Part shown: in pieces, positions 1 through 7,400 of the stretch
Position numbering within the stretch: position 1 is the stretch's first letter
Layout: each line of letters starts with the position of its first letter
Assembly (NCBI GenBank): GCA_002314465.1
Contig: DCGA01000166.1
Coordinates: forward strand, 5,339-13,103
From: a bacterium UBA1790
GTDB lineage: Bacteria; Bacteroidota; Bacteroidia; Bacteroidales; Muribaculaceae
Length of the DNA: 7,765 nt
Reading direction: 5' to 3'
The notes under the pieces: model-generated
What the model was told of the DNA's origin: nothing
What the model saw: only the letters and a program-made list of their open reading frames with translations
The model's database searches: none
Program-made: the position numbers and the translations under genes

Positions 1-178
1 GTCCGCGGAAGATGTTACCGCCGCCAATCACGATTGCCACCTGCACACCTGCGTCAACGATTTCCTTGATTTGGGTTGCATAGTCGGCAACGCGCTGGGG
101 GTCTATACCATGGCCTAGACCGGCCGCAAGCGATTCGCCACTGAGTTTGAGAAGGATTCTCTTGTAAATTGTCTTCAT
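1..178 (-). CDS. pyrH: UMP kinase, N-terminal 59 residues (cut by window edge)
   Basis: Uridylate kinase phosphorylates UMP to UDP with ATP in cytoplasmic pyrimidine nucleotide synthesis. The bacterial enzyme is a hexamer of the amino-acid-kinase fold. Only the first 59 codons are present; the rest lies beyond position 1. The translated start reads [17 protein letters not shown], the typical PyrH opening with the KLSGE nucleotide-binding motif at residues 11-15. Near the cut end, IGGGNIFRG (residues 51-59) is the glycine-rich loop that is nearly invariant in the family. The ATG at 176-178 fits the family start, and no Shine-Dalgarno sequence precedes it, as is normal in Bacteroidota. It has its own promoter at 206-237 and sits downstream of the terminator of the TPR gene, so it is probably transcribed separately. 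The identification is firm despite the truncation. Confidence 0.95.
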   Translation of the reverse strand, partial: MKTIYKRILLKLSGESLAAGLGHGIDPQRVADYATQIKEIVDAGVQVAIVIGGGNIFRG

Positions 179-205
179 TGTGATGGAGTTATTGTTTTGA
201 TTGTA

Positions 206-237
206 CAAAGGTAGTCACAATCTCATTATAATACAAT
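206..237 (-). promoter_or_regulatory. Predicted Bacteroidota housekeeping promoter of pyrH
   Basis: Read on the minus strand, ATTG (234-237) is followed after exactly 20 bp by TACCTTTG (206-213). This matches the Bacteroides major-sigma consensus of a TTTG-like -33 box and a TAnnTTTG -7 box with a spacer of 19-21 bp. Transcription would begin a few bases downstream, leaving a leader of about 20 nt before the pyrH ATG. The match and its place between an upstream terminator and the gene support it; no transcript data are available. Confidence 0.6.
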
Positions 238-279
238 AGTGCAACGCGGTTTTTTGCCACGCACGGCCAATAATATGCA

Positions 280-311
280 ACAAGGCAGGGCCGTTGCGGG
301 TCCTGCCTTGT
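280..311 (-). terminator. Hairpin terminator after the TPR gene
   Basis: A perfect 10-bp inverted repeat pairs 280-289 with 302-311 (core CAAGGCAGG / CCTGCCTTG). It can be extended inward by a G-T and two G-C pairs, closing on a 6-nt loop at 293-298. It lies 28 bp past the TPR gene stop. On the minus strand it is followed by a T-rich but interrupted tail (TTGCATATTATT), so it is a moderate intrinsic terminator. On the plus strand it is followed by TGTTTTCTATATT, so it could act both ways, although no plus-strand gene is seen here. Confidence 0.65.
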
Positions 312-339
312 GTTTTCTATATTGCTGGGTAGCCAAGGA

Positions 340-1017
340 TTACTTGCCAGCGAGTGCGTTAGCGCGCTCGAGGTACTTGTCTACGTTGAAGCGGTAAATC
401 TGTGTGTAAGAAGGATAGTTGTCCTTGATATCCTGATAGATAGCAGCCTCCTCGGCATACTTCTTGAGCTCGTGGAGAACAACAGCCTTCTTGATCATGA
501 ATGTGGGAGCATAATACTCATTCTTATCAGCCTTCTTGATTGCAGCGTCGAATGCGCTGATAGCCTTGTCGTACTGCTTCATGTTAACGTAGCAGTCGCC
601 GAGCAGAGACTTAGCAGCGGGACCAGCGATGTTACCATCGGCGTCATACTTCTCGAGATACTCAGCAGCCTCTTTGTTCTTGCCCTGCTGATAGAGGATG
701 ATAGCTGCGTTGAACGCTGCACGCTCAGCATCGCTGCCAAACTCATCGAAAGCCTTCTCATAGTCCTTGAGAGCGTTGATAGTGTCGCCCTGCAGGTTCT
801 CGATGTCGGCCTTACCCATTACTTCCTTAGCCTTAGCCTTGTTGGGGTCGTGGATGAAATACTTGTAACCTGCGAAGAGAACTACAACTGCCAGAACTGC
901 GATGAGGAAATAGTAGATGTATTTCTTGTTTTGTTCAAGTTTTTGCGCGGTTGAAGTCAGTGACTCGTTAACCTCTTCAAGGGTTGTACGCGCGGGAGCA
1001 TTGTTTTTCTGTGCCAT
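340..1017 (-). CDS. Membrane-anchored tetratricopeptide repeat protein
   Basis: A 225-residue protein with no recognisable enzymatic motif. A charged N-terminal segment of about 30 residues precedes one hydrophobic membrane helix at about 33-54, flanked by KK and YKYF. The rest is a soluble alpha-helical domain with TPR-like helix pairs at roughly 66-98 (degenerate), 99-131, 133-166 and 170-203. Conserved-looking repeat positions include the LLGDCYVNMKQYDKAISAFDAAI stretch split across residues 138-160. The layout (one N-terminal helix, then TPRs) resembles YfgM-type anchored TPR proteins and a small TPR family common in Bacteroidales. If the helix is an N-in anchor, the TPRs would be periplasmic and would serve as a protein-interaction scaffold. 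The ATG at 1015-1017 follows an A/T-rich leader with no Shine-Dalgarno sequence. The gene appears monocistronic, with its own promoter and terminator. The specific role is unknown. Confidence 0.9.
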   Translation of the reverse strand: MAQKNNAPARTTLEEVNESLTSTAQKLEQNKKYIYYFLIAVLAVVVLFAGYKYFIHDPNKAKAKEVMGKADIENLQGDTINALKDYEKAFDEFGSDAERAAFNAAIILYQQGKNKEAAEYLEKYDADGNIAGPAAKSLLGDCYVNMKQYDKAISAFDAAIKKADKNEYYAPTFMIKKAVVLHELKKYAEEAAIYQDIKDNYPSYTQIYRFNVDKYLERANALAGK

Positions 1018-1075
1018 TTTATATTTTTGTTTTTTAATTTTTAGCGTAATTGTGCAGTAAACACATTTTGACTTG

Positions 1076-1107
1076 CAAAGTTAATAGTATTTTACTGAAA
1101 AATAAAA
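1076..1107 (-). promoter_or_regulatory. Predicted promoter of the TPR gene
   Basis: On the minus strand TAACTTTG (1076-1083) is a full match to the Bacteroidota -7 box TAnnTTTG. Twenty bases upstream there is only a T-run (TTTT, 1104-1107) in place of a proper TTTG -33 box. The leader would be about 50-58 nt of A/T-rich sequence. The surrounding 1018-1125 stretch is strongly A/T rich, consistent with a promoter region. Confidence 0.5.
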
Positions 1108-1198
1108 TAAAACACAATTTATTTTCATATCTCGCGCCATTTTCAATGACAAAATGCCCATTTACACGTATTTGAGGCACAAACGGGGGTATTCTTTA

Positions 1199-1294
1199 GC
1201 GTCTTACAGACGCGGGGCAGGCGTCACTTCTGTTCCCGGCACACCCCGCTGCGCTCAGGTGTACCGGGTTATCCAGGTGGTGTCCTGCGGACAC
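1199..1294. repeat. Cluster of three GC-rich inverted repeats, possible dispersed repeat element
   Basis: Three hairpins sit close together in otherwise non-coding DNA. The first is GCGTCT-TAC-AGACGC (1199-1213), a 6-bp stem with a 3-nt loop. The second pairs 1235-1245 with 1258-1268 (CCCGGCACACC with GGTGTACCGGG), an 11-bp stem with one C-A mismatch around a 12-nt loop. The third is GTGTCC-TGC-GGACAC (1280-1294), again a 6-bp stem with a 3-nt loop. The GC content contrasts with the A/T-rich promoter on one side and the heptamer array on the other. The architecture suggests a REP-like or structured intergenic element, but whether it recurs in the genome cannot be seen from one copy. Confidence 0.5.
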
Positions 1295-1314
1295 AGAAAC
1301 CATTCCCAATTAAC

Positions 1315-1413
1315 CCCTAAACTCCAACCCTTCCCCACTAAACCCTAAACCCTTACCCCGTCCTCTTTAAACATTAAACTTTAAACACTAAACCTTAAAC
1401 CCTAAACCCTAAA
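1315..1413. repeat. Degenerate CCCTAAA heptanucleotide tandem array
   Basis: From 1365 to 1413 there are seven uninterrupted 7-bp units in strict register: CTTTAAA, CATTAAA, CTTTAAA, CACTAAA, CCTTAAA, CCCTAAA, CCCTAAA. A more degenerate block occupies 1315-1363 in a register shifted by one base, with clear units at 1315-1321 (CCCTAAA), 1336-1342 (CACTAAA) and 1343-1349 (CCCTAAA). The final TAAA of each unit is nearly constant and the first three bases drift among C, T and A. The unit equals TTTAGGG on the other strand. The array is non-coding and ends against the terminator of the lipoprotein gene. Confidence 0.85.
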
Positions 1414-1414
1414 C

Positions 1415-1450
1415 AAAAATATAGGGCGCACCTTGCGATGCGTCCTATAT
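1415..1450 (-). terminator. Intrinsic terminator of the SusC/SusD/lipoprotein operon
   Basis: Positions 1419-1430 (ATATAGGGCGCA) pair with 1439-1450 (TGCGTCCTATAT), giving a 12-bp stem with a single G-T wobble and an 8-nt loop at 1431-1438. In the minus direction the stem runs straight into TTTTTG at about 1414-1420. The GC-rich upper stem, A/T-rich base and T-run are those of a Rho-independent terminator. It lies about 50 bp past the stop of the lipoprotein gene, and no later gene on the strand follows without its own promoter, so it probably ends the operon transcript. Confidence 0.8.
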
Positions 1451-1460
1451 ATAATATAAT

Positions 1461-1490
1461 GTGTAAGGGACTGGGCTCAGCCCCTTACAT
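1461..1490 (-). terminator. Second hairpin just after the lipoprotein stop
   Basis: TGTAAGGG (1462-1469) pairs with CCCTTACA (1482-1489) as an 8-bp stem, with an inner CTG/CAG helix closing the loop. A competing inner hairpin GGGC-TCA-GCCC (1473-1483) overlaps it. On the minus strand it is met first, 12 bp after the stop codon, and is followed by ATTATATTATATA rather than a T-run. It may protect the 3' end or be a weak first terminator in tandem with the stronger one at 1415-1450. Confidence 0.45.
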
Positions 1491-1501
1491 CATTGCTTAG
1501 A

Positions 1502-2365
1502 TTAGCGGAGTGTCCACTGTGAGCAAGCCACGGGAGCTGTAGTCTCGCTGCGGATACCACGAACGATCCAGCAGTAACCACGGCCGATTGACTCAGTCCA
1601 GTAGTCGGTGAACTTAGCCTGCTCTACGCCCTTTGAGTTGAGGTAAGTGAGGGGTGACAGTGAGCCATCCTCGTTTACAACCTGAACATCAAGGTTAACG
1701 CGCATTGAACCAGCTGAGTTGAAAGTAGTCTTGATGACATCGGTCATAATCCACTCGGTAGCCTCGCCGAATGCAACGGGCTTGCCTACGGGGAGGTACT
1801 CGCCATAAGTCTTAGTCTCCTTGTCATAAGCCTGGATGCGGAGCTGGAGCTTCTTGTCGAAGGGTACACCAGCAGTTTCCCATACAAAGTTGTAGAAACG
1901 AACTGCACAGTACTCGGCTGTGTTAGTTGTTACCTGAGTAGGAATTACAGGAACTTCGATTACCTTGGGAGCTTCCTCAGCCTTGCAAACGAATACCTGA
2001 TATCTCTTGCCGCCTTCAACATTGAAGTCCTGGTCGAAAACGACTGCATCGCCCTTACCGTAGAGCTTGAGGTGGTTCTTACCAGCGGGAACTGTGTAAT
2101 ACAGACCTGTTGAACCGCCAGGAGCGCCATTGTAAGGAGTGATGATAGCTGCGCCATTGTTTACGAATGTCTGACCAGCCATCTCAATCTTGTAGATGTT
2201 GTTGGCAGCTGCCGCAGAAACAGGAGCCTGGTACATAATCTGTACCTGTGCCTTTGTATTGTCGACAATTGTCCAGGGAGCATCAACGTCTACATTCTTC
2301 TCGCTACATGATGCCAGCATAAATACTGAAGCCGCTGCGAGCATTAAATATTTGATACTTTTCAT
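1502..2365 (-). CDS. Surface-type lipoprotein, third gene of the SusC/SusD operon (possibly DUF4397-like)
   Basis: A 287-residue protein with a lipoprotein signal peptide: basic MKSIK start, hydrophobic core, and the lipobox LASC with the lipidated cysteine at 20. Serine and glutamate follow the cysteine, which is compatible with export to the cell surface in Bacteroidota. The mature part is rich in beta-strand patterns and seems to hold two domains joined by a proline/valine-rich linker (about 133-146). The first is at about 38-128, with VPAGKNHLKLYGKG near 92-105 and GGKRYQVFV at 118-126. The second is at about 151-274. The first domain recalls DUF4397 proteins (an 'aG' turn followed by a 'gk.Y.vf' strand), but the resemblance is weak and made from memory. 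It starts 40 bp after the susD stop and precedes a strong terminator, the place often held by SusE/SusF-like or other surface glycan-binding proteins. Binding function is inferred from position only. Confidence 0.85.
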   Translation of the reverse strand: MKSIKYLMLAAASVFMLASCSEKNVDVDAPWTIVDNTKAQVQIMYQAPVSAAAANNIYKIEMAGQTFVNNGAAIITPYNGAPGGSTGLYYTVPAGKNHLKLYGKGDAVVFDQDFNVEGGKRYQVFVCKAEEAPKVIEVPVIPTQVTTNTAEYCAVRFYNFVWETAGVPFDKKLQLRIQAYDKETKTYGEYLPVGKPVAFGEATEWIMTDVIKTTFNSAGSMRVNLDVQVVNEDGSLSPLTYLNSKGVEQAKFTDYWTESIGRGYCWIVRGIRSETTAPVACSQWTLR

Positions 2366-2405
2366 AATTCAGTTTTAGTTTAATTCATTAATACTATAAG
2401 GTGTA

Positions 2406-4364
2406 TTACTTGCGCTCGGTGGGCATGTCACCAGGATATGCAAACCAAGGAATTGAGCACTGGTAGTCATCAGCAAGACCAGAGATGGGCTTGAGAGCGC
2501 TCAAGTTGGGCTTGTTCCACATGTACTCTGAGTTGTAACGAGGACGGATGCGGAAGCAGGGAGAACCGTTGTTCTTAGTGTTGTAAGAAGACTTGCGGCC
2601 CTGTACCTGAGCGGGAGCCAGGTAGAAGCCCTTGTAAACCTTAGTGGGATCGCTATCCTTCTTCTGGTTAACTGACTCAAGGTCCCAACCATTGCCGTTG
2701 TAGGGATATTCGCCAGTGTACTCGATGTCGTACATGTACTTGCGAAGGTCAACCCATACCTCAAGTGCGCCCCAGGGGAAGAGAGCGTCATACTTCTGCA
2801 TCATGATGTGAGAGAGGGTGAAGTCAGCCTCTGACAGACCGTTTACATAAGGACCTGCAAGGTACTCAGCAGCGAGTGCGTTGAAGTTAGCCTTAGAGAT
2901 AACGTCACCTGAGTGGTACTTAACGCCATTCTGCTCCAGAATCTTACCTGTAACAAGGTGGCTTGCTGTGAACTCGAGGTCGGCAGCAACAGCCTTCTTC
3001 CAGGTTGCGAGAGCCTCGCTCTTCTTGCCTACCTTGAACTGAGCCTCAGCGAGGTCAAACATAATCTCGGCATAAGTAGTGAGGATGTAGGGAGCGTTGT
3101 CCTCATAGAGCCAACGACCTGTGCCCGAACGTTCCTGTGTGATACCTGCAGGAGACCATACGCGTGATGTATTGTAGATAGTTGCTACAGTTGCGTCGTT
3201 CTTGCCTTCGGGGTCACAGAGGGTGTTGTTAAGGAATGAGCTGGTAGTACCAGTGAATGTACCGCCGTTGAAGACGAACTTCTTAGCAGCAGCCATATCC
3301 TCAACCATGGGAGTCTCAACGTTGATGATACTCTTTGTACAGAGCTTAGCAAGGGGACGGGGGTCGAAGTGACCAACCTCATCAAGGGTATCGCAAATGA
3401 TCTGCTTGTCGGCAATCTCATAGCGAAGGTTTGCAGTCTCATAGTCATCAACCTGGAGCCACAGACCATCCTCTTCGCGATACTTAGGAACGCGACCAGT
3501 CATGATCTCAACAGCATACTCGTGAGGCCAGTAAACAGTAGACAAGTTGCCACGGTATACACCCCAGAAGTTGTTGTAAGCGCTGTAAGCAGCGTTCTCG
3601 CTACCACCGGCGATTGAGAGCTCAGCATTGTCGGCGTTGCTTGCGAAAGACTTAGCAGCAGCAGCCTCGAGTTCAGCATAATATTTCTCCTTGAAATCTT
3701 TCTTGTTAGAAAGAGATGCGAGGTTACGTACGATTACTGCATAAGCAAACTTAATCCACTTAGACTTGTCGCCCTTGAAGATGTAGTCGTTAGCGCTAAT
3801 CTTAGTACCATAGTTGGTAGCATCGTCCTTCTCCAGGAGCTCGATAGCCTTGTAAGCCCACTCGCGTACCTGAGGATAGATTTCGCTCTGATAGTCGTAC
3901 TCGTGAGAGAGAAGACCTGCAACGAACGCCTGCTTCATGGGAAGCTCGCCGTGATACTTGGTCATCATGTCCCAAGAGAAAGCCTTCATGGCATAACCGA
4001 TACCAGCCATTGTCCAGTTCTCGGCTTCCATTGACTGGTTGATAAGGTTCTCAAGGTTCATACCTTGGTTCCAGTATACCATACGCCACAATTCACCGGC
4101 AGCGTCGTTACCTGCAGTGTAGTAGTTGTTGGCGAAGTTAGAGTAACTGCTTGTACCGAACATCTGAGTGAGGGGAGCAGCAGCACGCAGGTCGTAATAG
4201 ATGCCGAAGTAATTCTGCTGGATACCTGCGAGATACAGATAACCGTCAACATAGTCAGGGGCATCCTGGTTCTTATTAACGTCGAGATAGTCGTCGCAAC
4301 CTGTGGTAACAACTCCTGTCACGGCTAATGCGAGAAGCATAAATGCTTTATATAATTTCTTCAT
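2406..4364 (-). CDS. SusD/RagB-family nutrient-binding outer membrane lipoprotein
   Basis: A 652-residue SusD homologue, the surface lid that captures oligosaccharide or peptide and hands it to its SusC partner. The signal peptide has a hydrophobic core (about 8-20) and ends in TTGC with the lipid cysteine at 23; threonine at -3 is less usual than leucine. Acidic residues (DDYLDVN) follow directly, as in many SusD proteins exposed at the surface. The segment DYIFKGDKSKWIKFAYAV (193-210) matches the SusD-like subfamily that reads 'D.i..GD..KW.KFA', and TYAEIMFDLAEAQFKVGK in the second half is the typical TPR-type helix pair. The C-terminal part has the RYNSEYMWN stretch and ends PGDMPTERK. At about 650 residues it is longer than the usual 500-550. 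The ATG at 4362-4364 lies 37 bp after the susC stop, so the two genes are surely co-transcribed. The frame is intact although its partner is interrupted. The ligand is unknown. Confidence 0.95.
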   Translation of the reverse strand: MKKLYKAFMLLALAVTGVVTTGCDDYLDVNKNQDAPDYVDGYLYLAGIQQNYFGIYYDLRAAAPLTQMFGTSSYSNFANNYYTAGNDAAGELWRMVYWNQGMNLENLINQSMEAENWTMAGIGYAMKAFSWDMMTKYHGELPMKQAFVAGLLSHEYDYQSEIYPQVREWAYKAIELLEKDDATNYGTKISANDYIFKGDKSKWIKFAYAVIVRNLASLSNKKDFKEKYYAELEAAAAKSFASNADNAELSIAGGSENAAYSAYNNFWGVYRGNLSTVYWPHEYAVEIMTGRVPKYREEDGLWLQVDDYETANLRYEIADKQIICDTLDEVGHFDPRPLAKLCTKSIINVETPMVEDMAAAKKFVFNGGTFTGTTSSFLNNTLCDPEGKNDATVATIYNTSRVWSPAGITQERSGTGRWLYEDNAPYILTTYAEIMFDLAEAQFKVGKKSEALATWKKAVAADLEFTASHLVTGKILEQNGVKYHSGDVISKANFNALAAEYLAGPYVNGLSEADFTLSHIMMQKYDALFPWGALEVWVDLRKYMYDIEYTGEYPYNGNGWDLESVNQKKDSDPTKVYKGFYLAPAQVQGRKSSYNTKNNGSPCFRIRPRYNSEYMWNKPNLSALKPISGLADDYQCSIPWFAYPGDMPTERK

Positions 4365-4401
4365 TGTTTCTAAGTTTTAAATGATGTGAAACATGATGTG
4401 A

Positions 4402-7400
4402 TTAGAATGTTACACTCAGACCGAAGGTGTAAGTGCGGGGGCTGGGCAGTGACCAGCAGTCGTAACCTTGACCACCTACACCACCAGCAGCAGCCGACAT
4501 CACGTTACCTACTACGTCATAACCAGTGTAGTTGGTGAGAGTGAAGAGGTCGTTACCTGCTACGTAAATCTGTGCACGAGAGATGAAGCCGTGAGTGAAG
4601 TCCTTGAGGAACTTAGCGGGAATGTTGTAGTTGAGACGGAGCTCCTGCAGACGGATGTAGTTGATACCCTTCTGTACCCAGAGTTCATCATAGTCGTCAA
4701 CCCAAGTAGAAGCACTACCAGTAGTAGTCTGGATAGCGATGGTGTTACGGTTAGGAGTATCGGTTTCTTCCATACCATCCTGAAGCACGCCATTGAATAC
4801 GTAGCTATCAGCATTCTCACGGAAGTATACTGAGTACTGGCTGAGACCGCGGTTCATCATTTCACGAGCGGTACCGTTAACCATTGTAGCGCCAAGGCGG
4901 CCGCTGAACATTGCGCTCAGGCGGAAGTCCTTATAAGTAAGAGCTGTAGTAAGACCGAAACGGAGGTCGGGCTCACGGTCGCCGAGAACTGACCAGCTTG
5001 AATCAACAACGGGAAGACCTGTTGTGGGGCTGATGAGGATTTCACCCTTAGAGTTGCGCTTGAATGCGCGACCAGTTACGGTAGTAATGGGCTGGCCCAG
5101 CATGATACCGTTACGGATGTTACCAGAGTTCCATGTGTAAGCGTTGTAGTACTCGCTCAGGTTCTCGGGCAAGTAAACAACCTCAGATGTAGTGTGTGAT
5201 GCGTTTACACCTACGTTCCATGTGAAGTCGTGAGTCTTAACGAGGTCAACGTCTACGTGAGCCTCCCAACCGTTAGTTGTAAATGAACCAACGTTCATGT
5301 TGTTCAATACGAAACCGGTTGCATAAGACATACGGAAACCAGTTACGATCTGGTCCTCGCACTTAGTCTTGAAGTAAGTGAAGTCGGCATTGATGCGGTT
5401 TTCCCAAGCGCGAGCCTCGAAACCAACCTCCCAAGAGGTGTTCATCTCGGGCTTAAGAGCCTTGTTGGGACCTGTGAAACCATACTTGTAACCACCACCG
5501 GTGAGACCAGTTGCCTCGAGCTCGGGGTCGATTGAGAGAACGGGAGCGTCCTTACCAACCTTAGCATAAGAACCACGGAGCTTCAAGTAGTTGAGAACTG
5601 TGTTGTCCTTGAGGGGCTTGAGCTCGGTGAGAACCCAAGAAAGCTCAACTGCGGGATAGAATTATGTGTTGTTGCCCTTAGGCAGTGTAGAAGACTTATC
5701 GTTACGGAAACGGAATGTAGCGAATGCCATGTTGTTGTAACCGTACTCGAACTGGCCTGAGAGACCGAGAACGCGACGCTTGGTGTTCTTCTTCTTTGAT
5801 ACAACAGTTGCAGGGTTACAGTTGTTGATTGAGTAGAAGTCGAGCAGCTGGAAGTCAGAGCCTGAAGATGCGAGTGATGTTACACCGTTCTCAACGCTGT
5901 GGAAACCGAGCTGAGCACCAATAGTGTGAACGCCGAATGTGTTGTTGTAACCAGCAAGAACGTTCACTGTGGGGTCGCTTGTGTTATACTTAGAAATGCT
6001 GTAAGTACCGCCCTTGGTTACGTTCTTGTTAGCAGCAGCGTAGTAGGGGTGGTTACCATACTCGTACTGAGATGTACTAACGTCCCAACCAAACTGGCCG
6101 CGGATGTAAGCACCCTCAAACGGAGTGATGTTGAAGTTCATTGCGCTGATGAAGCGGTCGGTCTGATCCTGGTTGAGACCCTTGTACATCTTATACAGGG
6201 GGTTGTAGAGGTCAGTGTCGGTGTAGTGCTCGGGATAGCGCATGTGGATACCGTCGGCATCGAGGTAGTTAGCCATGTTGTCAACATAGGGCCAGAGGTA
6301 TGCACGGTAGAGAGGACCAGCAGTGAAGCGGTCAACCTTCTTATTAGTAAGGTGAACGTACTGCATTGAAGCGTCGAATGCGAGCCACTTGGTGATTTGA
6401 CCCTTACCAGCAACCGAGAGGTTCTTACGGTTGAGGTTAGTAGTCTTGATAACACCGTCCTGGTCGATGAATGAAGCACTTGCGCGTACACTCATCTTCT
6501 CGTTACCTGCCTGAACACTGATGTTGTGCTTCTGGAGGAAACCAGTTTGGAGGATAGCCTTCACGTTGTCGTAAGTCTCATACTCACCTGTGAAGAGGTT
6601 ACCCCAAGCCGATGTGTAGTAGTAGTTGGTTGCACCATAAGCACCGTTGGCATACTTACGCTGGATCTCGGGCCAGCCATAAGCCTTCTGGAAAGAAAGC
6701 TGGTTGCTGTAAGTAACCTTAGCAGCGCCGTTGGAACCTTTCTTAGTGGTGATGATGATCGCACCGTTAGAAGCGTCCGAACCGTAAAGAGCGGCTGCGG
6801 CTGCACCCTTGAGGACTGTCATGCTCTCGATGTCCTCGGGGTTGATATCGTTACCACGAGATGCGAAGTCACCGTCACGAACCGAGCTACCGCTGCTGTC
6901 GCCATTAGCGAAGCTGTTGGTACCGTTGAAGGTGGTGTTATTCATGGGAATACCATCAATAACGTAAAGAGGTTGGTTGTTACCCGACAGAGATGTTGCC
7001 GAGCGAAGGATTACCTGGGTAGAAGCACCGGGAGCACCACTGGTGTTGGTTACTGTCATACCAGATACACGGCCCTGGAGGGCGGTGATGAAGTCGGTAC
7101 GGCCCGATTCTGCGATATCGGTAGCCTTAACGTTCTGAACCGATGAACCTACGGCACGAGCGACACGCTTCATACCGAACTCAGCGGTGATTACCACTTC
7201 GTCGAGAGCGTTAGCGCCTTCGGCCATTGTTACATCAACAGTCGCTCCGTTCACTTTCACTTCCATGGGCTGAGAGCCGATGTAAGAGATCACCAGGGTC
7301 GAGCCCTTGGGAGCGTTGATACTGTACTTGCCATCAATATCGGTAGCAGTACCACGAGTGGTACCTTTAACCATAACGGTCGCACCGATGAGAGGCTCAC

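Larger units (their letters stand above)
1018..1501. other. 484-bp gene-free intergenic region
   Basis: I see no supportable gene here on either strand. In order along the plus strand it holds the TPR gene leader and promoter (1018-1107), A/T-rich DNA without assigned function (1108-1198), the hairpin cluster (1199-1294), the heptamer array (1315-1413) and two hairpins behind the lipoprotein gene (1415-1490). A 64-codon plus-strand frame (1154-1348) runs through the hairpins and into the array and does not look like a protein. Confidence 0.8.

Noticed and set aside
310..954. Plus-strand 214-codon frame opposite the TPR gene
   Set aside because: It is the antisense of a gene with clear TPR and membrane features, it begins inside the terminator hairpin, and its translation is a leucine/valine/serine-rich sequence typical of an antisense shadow.
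1154..1348. Plus-strand 64-codon frame in the intergenic region
   Set aside because: It passes through three hairpins and ends in the heptamer array. Its composition (arginine, proline, cysteine and threonine rich) reflects repeat DNA, and no promoter precedes it.
1315..1413. CRISPR array
   Set aside because: The repeat unit is only 7 bp with no spacers and no cas genes are near, so this is a simple tandem repeat.
4402..5586. Second SusC fragment as an independent 394-residue gene starting at TTG 5586
   Set aside because: The frame continues unbroken upstream of 5586 to the TAA at 5662 with SusC-like sequence. There is no signal peptide or promoter at 5586, and barrel strands alone would not make a functional transporter.
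5662..5664. Stop-codon reassignment (TAA read as tyrosine)
   Set aside because: TAA terminates four other frames in the window at places that agree with family lengths, so it acts as a normal stop.
6526..7146. Plus-strand 206-codon frame opposite the SusC plug region
   Set aside because: It is antisense to strongly conserved SusC motifs, has no recognisable domain or leader, and arises from codon bias on the other strand. The 5899-6369 plus-strand frame was rejected for the same reason.
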